A stretch of DNA of 49,720 nt, taken from Gelidibacter salicanalis (lineage in GTDB: Bacteria > Bacteroidota > Bacteroidia > Flavobacteriales > Flavobacteriaceae). The stretch is from positions 1 through 49,720 of the forward strand of contig NZ_JAEHJZ010000066.1 of the NCBI RefSeq assembly GCF_016469035.1, in the 5' to 3' direction. The position numbers and the translations under genes are program-made. The notes under the pieces are model-generated. The model was not told where the DNA came from and did no database searches. It saw only the letters and a list, made by a program, of their open reading frames with translations. Positions 7,347 to 15,968 of this stretch are shown piece by piece (positions within the stretch are counted from its first letter, which is position 1; every line of letters starts with the position of its first letter).

Positions 7347-8942
7347 TTAATTCAAATTAACTTCATGCTGATTTGTAAACCCGTCCTTTTTTAGGTTAGC
7401 AAGTTTTTCTCTGTAATCTGATACTCTTTCAGGAAATTTTGAAGCCAGATTTTCGGTTTCATTCGGATCATTTTTTAAGTGATATAATTGAGGCTCTTTT
7501 TGGAAACCAGTTTCTATTTCTGTGCCCCAAGGCACGAGTTTTGGTCCATCCTTAGGCTCAATATATTTCCATTCGCCTTCAAGATAAGATAATGGCCCCA
7601 TAAAACTTTCTTGAACTAACGAGGTTCTTCCGGTTGCATTATCCCCTAAAAATACATCCAATCTGTTTTGACTATCAATGACATCGTCTTCAACATTCTC
7701 AACACCGGTTAACTGCGCGAAAGAACGCAAAAAATCCACTTGACTCACCAAAGCCTTAGAAACTGTTCCTTTTCCTTTGCCATCTGGCCATCTGATAATT
7801 AAGGGTATTTTGCTACCACCCTCATAAGCACTATATTTTCCACCTCGTAAGCCTCCTGTCGGATTATGATTTCCTAACAATTCCTTAGCTTGATCTTGGT
7901 AACCATCATCTACAACCGGGCCATTATCACTCGAAAAAACAATAACTGTAGTGTCGTATAAATTCTGCTCTTTTAGTGTTTTTATAATTTCATTAACCGT
8001 CCAATCTAATTGCAGAATCACATCACCTCTTGGTCCCATCCCACTTTTACCTTGAAACATGGTATTGGCAATTCTTGGTACATGGATATCATGTGTAGAA
8101 AGCAATAAGAAAAATGGTTGATTCTTGTTAGTAGTGATAAACTTTTTAGACTTATCGACCAACTCCATCGGGATGGTTTCATCATCCCACAACGCCGCTT
8201 TTCCACCAGTCATATAACCAATTCTGCTCACGCCGTTTACAATGGTATGGTTATGACCTTGCGACGGTTTCATGGTTAATAACTCTGGATTTTCTTTACC
8301 TGTTGGCCAATCTCCAACTTTCTCTTTATAGTTGACTGTGATAGGATCATTAGGATCTAAATTAACAATATGATGATTTTCAACAAAAACACACGGCACT
8401 CTATCGCCTGTTGCCGGAATTAAATAGGAATAATCAAACCCAATTTCTAACGGTCCTGGACTAATTTTCCCATTCCAATCGGGGCCATTCCCATCGCCCA
8501 AACCCAAGTGCCATTTACCAACAATTCCAGTTTTATAACCTGCCGATTGCAAAACGCCTGGCAAGGTTGTTCTGTTGGTATCAATTAGCAGTGATTCATC
8601 TCCTGTTGCAACACCTGTCCCCTTTTTACGCCAAGCATAATCGCCCGTTAATAAAGAATATCGTGAAGGTGTGCAGGTTGCAGCCGTAGCGTAGGCATTC
8701 TGAAATAAAATTCCTTCGTCCGCTAAGGCATCAATTGCAGGTGTACTGATTTCTGTTGCGCCATAAGCACTAATATCACCATACCCCAAATCGTCGGTAT
8801 AAATAAAAACAATATTTGGCTTTTGAGATTCTTGAGTTGTGTTGTCTGAACTAATTTCAGTTTCTGCAGTTTTGTTTTTACAACTTACTGCCATAAAGGC
8901 GAGTAATATATAGACAAAAAAGGAGTGGTTTTTAAACGTCAT
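7347..8942 (-). CDS. S1-family arylsulfatase-like lipoprotein (GALNS/arylsulfatase A type)
   Basis: Formylglycine sulfatase of 531 residues with lipobox LAFMAVSC. NIVFIYTDDLGYGDISAYG provides the metal-binding aspartates. The canonical modified site CTPSR lies near residue 90, followed by YSLLTGDYAWR and GYKTGIVGKWHLGLG. TVIVFSSDNGP carries the C-terminal DN metal ligands, and GLRGGKYSAYEGGSKIPLIIRWP is typical of arylsulfatase A and N-acetylgalactosamine-6-sulfatase relatives. A GalNAc 6-O-sulfatase role would fit a chondroitin substrate, but this rests on resemblance plus context. Only 16 bases separate it from the upstream sulfatase, so the two are co-transcribed. Confidence 0.9.
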   Translation of the reverse strand: MTFKNHSFFVYILLAFMAVSCKNKTAETEISSDNTTQESQKPNIVFIYTDDLGYGDISAYGATEISTPAIDALADEGILFQNAYATAATCTPSRYSLLTGDYAWRKKGTGVATGDESLLIDTNRTTLPGVLQSAGYKTGIVGKWHLGLGDGNGPDWNGKISPGPLEIGFDYSYLIPATGDRVPCVFVENHHIVNLDPNDPITVNYKEKVGDWPTGKENPELLTMKPSQGHNHTIVNGVSRIGYMTGGKAALWDDETIPMELVDKSKKFITTNKNQPFFLLLSTHDIHVPRIANTMFQGKSGMGPRGDVILQLDWTVNEIIKTLKEQNLYDTTVIVFSSDNGPVVDDGYQDQAKELLGNHNPTGGLRGGKYSAYEGGSKIPLIIRWPDGKGKGTVSKALVSQVDFLRSFAQLTGVENVEDDVIDSQNRLDVFLGDNATGRTSLVQESFMGPLSYLEGEWKYIEPKDGPKLVPWGTEIETGFQKEPQLYHLKNDPNETENLASKFPERVSDYREKLANLKKDGFTNQHEVNLN

Positions 8943-8958
8943 AATAATGATTATTTAT

Positions 8959-10449
8959 TTAATAAGGTTTGTCAAACAAAAGGCTTGAAGACATTGTTGT
9001 TGTAGATGGTAAAATTGCACGTTTTAAAAATTGTGTGTCATTAGTTTTCTGACACCAAGTTATCAATTTTTGTCGGTATGAGTCCATAAGTTCAAAATGA
9101 TCTTGAGCATTCGCAAGATTATTCATTTCAAAAGGATCCGCTGCGAGATCAAAAAATTGCTCTCTATGTTTACCCCAAGAGTACAGGACATATTTATACT
9201 GTTTATCAATCACTGCTCGTCCTAAAGTGCCGTATCCATTTTTACTGTCAAATTTTGTTTCGGTGACTACAAAATCATGATTTTCACGATCGTTTCCTAA
9301 AGAAATCATTGGCCGTATGCTTTTCCCCAACAGGGTATCAGAAGTTGAGATTCCTGCATAATCTAGAACCGTAGAATATAGATCTAGACCCGTGGAAACC
9401 AAGTTTTTTTTGGTTGTCTTTTGAGCTATTTGAACAGTTTTATCGCTGATAATAAGCGGCACATTAATACTTTCTTGAAATAAGGCCGTCTTTTGATTCC
9501 ACCCGTGAGAGGCATTTCCATCGCCATGATCACTGGTAAAAATAATAATTGTGTTATCTCTTAATCCCAAAGCATCAATCGCATCAATGATCTTACCAAT
9601 TTCATGATCAACCTTTTCTATTAAACGGTAATAGGTATAGCGGTATTGGCGCCAGTCTGCTTCAGTATAATGTTTAGTAGGGTAAGATAAAACATCTGCT
9701 GCTTGCTCATATTGAAGCGCTTCCGGGAAAGTTGCAGATTTCTTAAAATTGATAGGTAAGGTTGGCGTTTCTTCCAATGGTACGGGCTTAATATTCCCAT
9801 ATGGTAATGGTTGATTTCTTGCCCATTCGCATATAGTATGCGGATTATCAAAAGAGGCCACTAAAAAGAAAGGTGTTTTACTAGCCGCTTTAGATTTTAG
9901 AAAAGCGATGCTATTTTCAGCTAAATTGAGATCTCCAAATTCGGATATTTTATCAAAACCACTATTGTCTTCAATTTCCACTTCTGGTGCGTGCCATTTC
10001 CCGCCATAGGCACAGTCATAGCCATTACTTTTTAAAACCTGAGCTAAACTCGTGTTGGCAACGTTTTTTTGCAATGCGGTATCAGCGTTTGAATTGACTC
10101 CAAGTTGATGCGGCAGTTGACCTGTAAACATGCTGGATCGCGACGGACTGCATAGTGGAAAGGTGACATAGGCATTTTCAAAACGTACGCCAGAAGTTGC
10201 TAATTTATCTAAGTTGGGCGTTTTTAAATTAAGATTTCCCGCAATGCTTAAGGCTTCAGCTTGATGCTGATCAGTCATTATTAAAACAATATTCGGCCGG
10301 TCTTGATTGGAAATATCTTCTGGTTCATCGCTGTTCTTATCAACAGTTTCTTTACATGATAGCACAAAAATAGTTGTAAGCGAAAACATCAATAGCCGTA
10401 CTATCCTAGGATTAGCATATATTCTGTTTGATGACAACGTTTTTTTCAT
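8959..10449 (-). CDS. S1-family sulfatase lipoprotein
   Basis: Sulfatase of 496 residues with N-terminal hydrophobic segment and lipobox TIFVLSC. NIVLIMTDQHQAEALSIAG gives the first metal ligands; the formylglycine site CSPSR is near residue 100, followed by SSMFTGQLPHQLGVN. GYDCAYGGKWH and IIIFTSDHGDGNASHGW carry further catalytic and metal residues. The MTDQHQ plus CSPSR combination is seen in sulfatases acting on sulfated glycans of marine algae and animals, but I cannot assign the sulfate position. It sits directly downstream of the two GH29 genes, so activity on sulfated fucose branches is one possibility. The start is the ATG giving MKKTLSSNR, with a longer than usual polar leader before the hydrophobic core. 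Confidence 0.88.
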   Translation of the reverse strand: MKKTLSSNRIYANPRIVRLLMFSLTTIFVLSCKETVDKNSDEPEDISNQDRPNIVLIMTDQHQAEALSIAGNLNLKTPNLDKLATSGVRFENAYVTFPLCSPSRSSMFTGQLPHQLGVNSNADTALQKNVANTSLAQVLKSNGYDCAYGGKWHAPEVEIEDNSGFDKISEFGDLNLAENSIAFLKSKAASKTPFFLVASFDNPHTICEWARNQPLPYGNIKPVPLEETPTLPINFKKSATFPEALQYEQAADVLSYPTKHYTEADWRQYRYTYYRLIEKVDHEIGKIIDAIDALGLRDNTIIIFTSDHGDGNASHGWNQKTALFQESINVPLIISDKTVQIAQKTTKKNLVSTGLDLYSTVLDYAGISTSDTLLGKSIRPMISLGNDRENHDFVVTETKFDSKNGYGTLGRAVIDKQYKYVLYSWGKHREQFFDLAADPFEMNNLANAQDHFELMDSYRQKLITWCQKTNDTQFLKRAILPSTTTMSSSLLFDKPY

Positions 10450-10542
10450 GATGTTTTAAAAATTATTTGCGATGACATGTATTCCTCTCGAAAACCACCC
10501 ATTCAAAAGTGTTCAATCCGAAGAAAAAAGCATTATATAATG

Positions 10543-11973
10543 CTAATCGACTTCATTAAGTTCAATTTGATATCCGGTGATAGGGATTTCATTTTCAGAA
10601 TACTGAGGCAATTTGATATTAAGACCGTCAGTGGTTTGGGTCCAGGTCACTTTCTGCTCCGTACCTAACATTTTTACAGCTTTGATTTTAAATTGTTTTT
10701 CAAGTGCAAATGCTTTAATCATCACATTCGGTTCCGTAGCGCTGGCAACATAAGCGTACACATAACCATCTTTAGTAGTAAAACTTACTTCTGGAAAGAT
10801 AAGTTTTGAGGTAGCATCGTTTTCAGCATCTTTCATGGTATTCTCTTTATCCGACTTTTTATCATCAGAATTCTGAGTCATTTCAGATAACAACTCATTT
10901 GAAATTTTCCACGGTGACGCGCCATATATTCCTTCCGAGTTTTTGCTCATCCAATTCCCCATCTGTGCCAATCGATCACTTGCAGGTTGAGTTATTTCAC
11001 CTTCCGGCGTTGGACCATTATTCAGAAGAAGATTCCCGCCTTTACTCACGATTTCTAGAAGTTGCCTAGTCATTAATTCGCTAGATTTATAAATGGTATC
11101 GTATTCAACATAACCCCAATTTCTGCTCATAGTAATACAAGCTTCCCATGGTTTATCTAAGGTTTTCTTTACAATCTCTTGTTCAGTGACCAGGTAATCG
11201 CCTTCATTATTTCCGATCCTACTGTTGATTATGCAATTTGGCTGAAAATCGAGAATCAGCGATCGTAATTCTTTACTTTCTGCAACACTTATGAGTTCAG
11301 GGGTATCAAACCACATGATATCAATGTCACCGTACTGGGTAAGGAGTTCCTTAATTTGAGGCTTTACTTTTCTTTCGAAATAGTTATTGAAAACTTTGCC
11401 ATCTTCATCAGGAAAATCCCAGGTATTACTTCGTCCTGCTTTTTCTGGCCAGTTTGTTGGCACGTCAGGATCTTGCCAATCCCGACCCAAAGAATAATAA
11501 AAACCGAATTTTATATCGTACTTGCGGCATGCTGCTACAAGTGCTTTCATCGGATCTTTGCCATACGGCGTGCGTTCTACAATATTATAATCGCTTGAAG
11601 GCGAGTTAAACATTGCAAAACCCTCGTGATGCTTGGCAGTGATAATAATGTATTTCATTCCAGCATCCTTAGCCGTTAACACCCATTTTTCTGCATCAAA
11701 ATTTACCGGATTAAAATCGTCCGCAATTTTAGCATATTCTTTCCACGGAATGCGTTCATGAAGCATAAAATGTTCTTTCCCCTTAGCCTTGCGTCCATCC
11801 CAATACCCAGCAGTTTGAGAATATAATCCCCAATGCATAAACATACCAAACTTGGCATCTTCCCACCAAGTCATTTTGTCTGGAACCTCTTGTGTTTGCG
11901 CATGACCGTTTAATGTTAATAAACAATATGAAATGCTTAGTAGGTGTAAAACTGTCTTTTTGAATTTAGTCAT
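10543..11973 (-). CDS. GH29 alpha-L-fucosidase-type glycoside hydrolase, secreted
   Basis: Predicted retaining exo-alpha-L-fucosidase. A cleavable signal peptide ends near GHAQTQE. The GH29 barrel motifs are clear: WWEDAKFGMFMHWGLYS near residue 36, YIIITAKHHEGFAMFNS near 110, KFGFYYSLGRDWQDPD near 155, and IDIMWFDTPEL with the nucleophile-position aspartate near 221. GGNLLLNNGPTPEGEI, near 325, closes the barrel. A beta-sandwich follows, and a low-complexity Asp/Lys-rich linker near residues 375-390 (DDKKSDKENTMKDAENDA) interrupts the C-terminal domain, which is unusual. The length of 476 is typical. It follows a larger GH29 gene across a 221-base gap holding a repeat-like sequence. Within a PL8/GH88 locus it suggests removal of fucose branches; the linkage is unknown. 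Confidence 0.88.
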   Translation of the reverse strand: MTKFKKTVLHLLSISYCLLTLNGHAQTQEVPDKMTWWEDAKFGMFMHWGLYSQTAGYWDGRKAKGKEHFMLHERIPWKEYAKIADDFNPVNFDAEKWVLTAKDAGMKYIIITAKHHEGFAMFNSPSSDYNIVERTPYGKDPMKALVAACRKYDIKFGFYYSLGRDWQDPDVPTNWPEKAGRSNTWDFPDEDGKVFNNYFERKVKPQIKELLTQYGDIDIMWFDTPELISVAESKELRSLILDFQPNCIINSRIGNNEGDYLVTEQEIVKKTLDKPWEACITMSRNWGYVEYDTIYKSSELMTRQLLEIVSKGGNLLLNNGPTPEGEITQPASDRLAQMGNWMSKNSEGIYGASPWKISNELLSEMTQNSDDKKSDKENTMKDAENDATSKLIFPEVSFTTKDGYVYAYVASATEPNVMIKAFALEKQFKIKAVKMLGTEQKVTWTQTTDGLNIKLPQYSENEIPITGYQIELNEVD

Positions 11974-12194
11974 TATTATAAACTTTTAATTTTGACGTTA
12001 TAGTAACTTTTATCGTTCGTCATTAATTTTTTAAATATTTGTTTTTATGCGGCGTAAATCCGTGGAATCTGCGGGACAAATTTCACATTCGCATATTTTT
12101 ATTTCCCGCTGATTTGCTTCGCCAGTTCGCTACCGCTCGAGTCGCAGATGTTCGCAGATTTTTTTACTTATTTGACAACAAAAGGATATACAAT
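11974..12194. repeat. Possible dispersed intergenic repeat between the two GH29 genes
   Basis: The spacer is GC-richer than its surroundings and contains the phrases aatccgtggaatctgcggg near 12057-12076 and gtcgcagatgttcgcagatt near 12141-12160. Similar CCGTGGAATCTGCGG / TCGCAGAT phrases recur as dispersed intergenic repeats in many bacterial genomes, from general recollection. It interrupts an otherwise tightly packed gene run. I see no gene in it. Confidence 0.45.
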
Positions 12195-14129
12195 TTATTC
12201 CTTTATCAATTCAATCCGTTCCAATCCCAATCCTTCCGTCCATTTATCAGCACCTACTTTAAAACCTTTCAGTTGCAACGTGTAAGTTCCTGCTTTTAAA
12301 AATTCAATCTCACCCACATAACTTCCTATTTCTTTATAGAAAAATAAGGTAGGATTTATCATTTCAGTATCTCTCTTTAAATGTGCCGGAATAATTTTTC
12401 CTGCAACCTGAACACTTCCTTTTTGTTCCGATCCTGTCCAAACTGGCTTATGGTGATTTCCTTTTTCGTTAGAAACAATATTAATTTTAAACGTCCCAGG
12501 TGTATGCACTTTAAAGGTCCAAGAAGACATGGCTATATCTTTTAGATACGTGCTGGTAATTCTGTCTAAACGGATATTATTCTCCGCGTTTTGGGAGATA
12601 CCATCATCTATTTTTAATTTGGTATCTTTATATTCCACAACTAATGGTGTTGCAAATTCTTTTCTTTCAACGCCAGTCAAATCGATGGTTAAAAAACGTC
12701 CCTCTTGCTTAAATTTGACTTGTTTAGTTGATCCCAACAGATGAATCTTATCCACTTTTGTAAGCAATCCGTTTAAATCAATCTGATTGTTTTTAGGCCA
12801 TGTAAAGACATTTAAGAAAATTTTATTTGGCTTTTCAGTAACATAACCCCAATCATAATTCCATGGAAATGGCGATGGTGTTGTACCGTAAACGGAAGCC
12901 CCGTTTTCTTTTAACCATGCACCGGCAATTTTTAAATTTTTAACAGGTTCCGCGGGCATTAATCCATTAGCCATTGGTCCGATATTCAATAAATAGTTAC
13001 CATTTCTACTCGCTGATGCAATCAAGGCATTTAACATAAATAACGGTTTACGCCACTCCGTATCATCTTTTCTATACCCCCAAGAACCATTAGTTGTTCC
13101 TGCCATTTCAAAAGGAATCGCTAAATCATCGCCTGTAAAATAATTATCAGATGGCGTGAAAAAATCAAAATATAAATCTTTATTAAGACTCGTTGGCCCC
13201 ACTTCATCTCCAATTCTTGAACTGATGATAATATTTGGTTGTAACTCTCTAGTAATTTTTACAAACTCACGTATTTCCTCATTATCCAATCCTTTACCCA
13301 TATCAAACCAGATGATATCAATGGTTCCATAATTGGTTAAGATTTCTCTTAGTTGAGGAAAGGATTTCTCCTTTAAGTAAGTGGCACGATCCATTGTGCT
13401 AGGATCAAAATCCACCAAATTCATACGGTCTTGCAACTGGCCTTCACCAATATAGGCGTTTGGACTATCCCAGTCAATGGCATGCGAATAGTACAATCCG
13501 AATTTAATCCCTTGCTTATCACATGCTTCTTTTAGCTCCTTGATGATATCACGCTTAAAAGGGGTGCTCATCACATCATACTCAGAAACTTTTGAATTGA
13601 ACAAGGCAAATCCGTCATGATGTTTTGAAGTAATGACCATATACTTCATACCAGCTTCCTTGGCAACACTCACCCATTCATCAGCATCAAATTCGGTAGG
13701 ATTAAATTGGTCCACAAGTTTTTTATATTCGCTTGCAGGAATTTTTAAGGTGTTCTGTATCCACTCCGCAATTTTCGGAGTGACTTCACCATTATACTCA
13801 CCACCTAAAATAGAATATAAGCCCCAGTGGATAAACATCCCGTATTTTGCATCCTTCCACCACTGCATCCGTGCTTGATACTCCTCTTCAGTTTCATAAG
13901 GGATTTCAACTTTTGAAGGCGTATGGCTTTTAAAATAAGCATCAAAATTGGTTTGGTAACCAGGCTGCTTTAGCTCTTCTATATATGGGTTTTCTTCATT
14001 GATTTCTGAAGTGGTGACTTCTACAATTTTTGGCGGTGCTACTGGTGCTTCCTGCTGTTTTACTTTACAGGACATAAAAGAAAGTACCACGCTTAAAATG
14101 AAAAGTTTCTGAAGATATTTTGAATTCAT
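12195..14129 (-). CDS. GH29 alpha-L-fucosidase-type lipoprotein with extra C-terminal domain
   Basis: A second GH29-type enzyme, 644 residues, membrane anchored through lipobox VLSFMSC. Barrel motifs match the first copy: WWKDAKYGMFIHWGLYS near residue 90, YMVITSKHHDGFALFNS, KFGLYYSHAIDWDSPN, and IDIIWFDMGKGLDNEE with the nucleophile-position aspartate near 273. GNYLLNIGPMANGLMP closes the barrel. Beyond the usual C-terminal beta-sandwich there are about 130 extra residues (roughly 515-644, including SSWTFKVHTPGTFKINI and AGTYTLQLKGF). They look like a separate beta-sandwich of DUF5077 or carbohydrate-binding type. It lies 30 bases downstream of the beta-helix gene. The two fucosidase-type enzymes differ in anchoring and domain content, so they probably act on different forms of the branch. 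Confidence 0.88.
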   Translation of the reverse strand: MNSKYLQKLFILSVVLSFMSCKVKQQEAPVAPPKIVEVTTSEINEENPYIEELKQPGYQTNFDAYFKSHTPSKVEIPYETEEEYQARMQWWKDAKYGMFIHWGLYSILGGEYNGEVTPKIAEWIQNTLKIPASEYKKLVDQFNPTEFDADEWVSVAKEAGMKYMVITSKHHDGFALFNSKVSEYDVMSTPFKRDIIKELKEACDKQGIKFGLYYSHAIDWDSPNAYIGEGQLQDRMNLVDFDPSTMDRATYLKEKSFPQLREILTNYGTIDIIWFDMGKGLDNEEIREFVKITRELQPNIIISSRIGDEVGPTSLNKDLYFDFFTPSDNYFTGDDLAIPFEMAGTTNGSWGYRKDDTEWRKPLFMLNALIASASRNGNYLLNIGPMANGLMPAEPVKNLKIAGAWLKENGASVYGTTPSPFPWNYDWGYVTEKPNKIFLNVFTWPKNNQIDLNGLLTKVDKIHLLGSTKQVKFKQEGRFLTIDLTGVERKEFATPLVVEYKDTKLKIDDGISQNAENNIRLDRITSTYLKDIAMSSWTFKVHTPGTFKINIVSNEKGNHHKPVWTGSEQKGSVQVAGKIIPAHLKRDTEMINPTLFFYKEIGSYVGEIEFLKAGTYTLQLKGFKVGADKWTEGLGLERIELIKE

Positions 14130-14159
14130 ATATGCCTTTTTTAGATTCTGTTTTATTTT

Positions 14160-15887
14160 TTAGTGGACAGCTTTATCATTTTCTTGATACGCCATTTCCA
14201 TTTCTTTCCAATCAGCCAAGATTTCCGAAAGCCATTCGGGAGTTTTTTTCAATCGGTATTGTAGCTGTGCTTCATATAAAGATCCTGGTAAAACGGCTTT
14301 CCCTAAGCTTTCAAGATAACCAACATTTTCTTCATTAAATGTGGTTAATGATCCGTGTAAACCTATAATATTAGGATTAACCACAGAAAACCCCCAATAC
14401 ATGTCATTTTTATATTTCCCTGACATTTTCCAAAAATCATAATTAGTAATGGTATCTCCATTACGTTTATAATTCCATAAGGTCAACCCTTTTAAATGAT
14501 GTGGTTCGTTTTTGTGAAACCCGCCGTGATTGGTCATTTTAGAACCTTCATAAAGATCTACCAAGTTGTTGATTGGAAATTCCGCGTGCGAATCCCAGCC
14601 CTGTTTCGGGTTTTTAACCCTCCAAATTACCGAGCCCGAAGTGCGGTGAGACATAGACGCTCCATGAAATTGTCCTGAACTGGAGACATCATTAATTAAA
14701 CCCGTTAGGATTCTTGTAGACTGCGCAACGTTAGTTAATTTATGCCCGCTGTTACCTTCAAAAATAAGCATTACAATAGAAGACGCATAGCTATTACCAA
14801 GCGAAACACCGCCTGTAACATTGGCGAATTTGCAACGTCTTACCCATGAATTTGCCACTCTAGCCATCGCAACCATAGACCAAGCATTGTCATGTAAAAA
14901 ATCTTTATGATGCACAAATTCATCAGTGAAATTGGCTTTAAAAAAGATGTCTTCTACTCCTACATTTTCAAGCGGATAAAACGATTTTGCCACCCAGTTA
15001 TGTGTTGCATTTATAGCATGGGTTAAAGGATCTTTCAAAAAGATGGTGTTACCAGAAATACGTTCTATTTCATGATACCCAACATACGTAACGCCCGTTT
15101 CAATGATGCGCTCCCAATGCGGGCGTGTCAGCTTTCCTTGCAGCGCACTATCTACGGCATCCACATTAGGCGCCATTTCTAATTGTATAAATTTTGAATT
15201 TTTGAAGGATTCTCCATCTTCAACTTCGATGCTGAAGGCGCCTTCATTGGCATTTTTTGTAATTGAAATCGGTTGTCCTTCCCCCTTTTTAGAAAAGAAT
15301 TTATACATATAATTCACCTGCCATTCCGGTTGATCAGGGAAGCTTTGCAGCATATGATTTACCATGTTTATGGTGGTGCCGTTTTTACCCCAACCGCTGC
15401 CTTTTAAAATGATATTAGAACTTGTAATCTCAATCGGATTTGATTCGGTAGGCTTGACGTTTACCAGAAATTCTCCCGGTGGAAAAAATACGATGCCGCC
15501 ATTATTTAATTGGGCAGCATTTATCGCGGCTTGTATAGCATTTTGATCCGATAGTGTGTCATTAGGGATAGCGCCAAAGTCCAACACATTAAATGTTTTA
15601 AGCGCATCAAATGTTTTAGGAACGCCTACTTCTCCACGTTTATATCCTGCATAAGAATAGTCAAAAAGTTTAGGAATGTCTGGAGTATCTATTTCCCCTA
15701 TGTACTTTTGCCACACCAATGCCTCGTTGGATTGGTTGTTAGTATTATCTGTTGTCTGAGCTTGTGTTTCAGTCTTTTTAGTAGAAGACGCACAGGCGGT
15801 AATCAGCAGCATTAAAAGCAACCATGACCCATAAAATGGGATGTGAGAATTACGTCTATTTGATAAAAGCTGCTTCATTAGTATCAT
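14160..15887 (-). CDS. Right-handed beta-helix protein, DUF4955/PL29-like candidate lyase
   Basis: A 575-residue lipoprotein (lipobox LLITAC) with a parallel beta-helix. It opens with the pectate-lyase-3 type signature VLDFGAIPNDTLSDQNAIQAAINAA near residue 110, then IVFFPPGEFLV. It continues through helix repeats with conserved polar residues (EFVHHKDFLHDNAWSMVAM, SGQFHGASMSHRTSGSVIW, HAEFPINNLVDLYEG). From memory, the C-terminal half resembles DUF4955 proteins, and a Bacteroides glycosaminoglycan lyase (founder of PL29) has this organisation. I cannot confirm that here. The position between the PL8 lyase and the fucosidase genes supports a lyase acting on the same substrate. Other beta-helix families, such as uronate epimerases or endo-glycosidases, are not excluded. 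Confidence 0.65.
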   Translation of the reverse strand: MILMKQLLSNRRNSHIPFYGSWLLLMLLITACASSTKKTETQAQTTDNTNNQSNEALVWQKYIGEIDTPDIPKLFDYSYAGYKRGEVGVPKTFDALKTFNVLDFGAIPNDTLSDQNAIQAAINAAQLNNGGIVFFPPGEFLVNVKPTESNPIEITSSNIILKGSGWGKNGTTINMVNHMLQSFPDQPEWQVNYMYKFFSKKGEGQPISITKNANEGAFSIEVEDGESFKNSKFIQLEMAPNVDAVDSALQGKLTRPHWERIIETGVTYVGYHEIERISGNTIFLKDPLTHAINATHNWVAKSFYPLENVGVEDIFFKANFTDEFVHHKDFLHDNAWSMVAMARVANSWVRRCKFANVTGGVSLGNSYASSIVMLIFEGNSGHKLTNVAQSTRILTGLINDVSSSGQFHGASMSHRTSGSVIWRVKNPKQGWDSHAEFPINNLVDLYEGSKMTNHGGFHKNEPHHLKGLTLWNYKRNGDTITNYDFWKMSGKYKNDMYWGFSVVNPNIIGLHGSLTTFNEENVGYLESLGKAVLPGSLYEAQLQYRLKKTPEWLSEILADWKEMEMAYQENDKAVH

Positions 15888-15911
15888 TCATTTATTTATA
15901 AAAGCAATTCA

Positions 15912-15960
15912 CATAACAGATTGCTTCTCCCGAAAAATATCGGGATCGCAATGACCGTCG
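15912..15960. repeat. Dispersed repeat of the 'GTCATTGCGA...AAGCAATCTG' type
   Basis: The 81-base gap between the PL8 and beta-helix genes contains cagattgcttctcccga and cgggatcgcaatgac flanking a small cccga/tcggg hairpin. On the minus strand this reads GTCATTGCGATCCCGA...AGAAGCAATCTG, a well-known intergenic palindromic repeat phrase in Bacteroidota and some other bacteria. It is not expected to encode protein. Confidence 0.65.
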
Positions 15961-15968
15961 ACTATACT

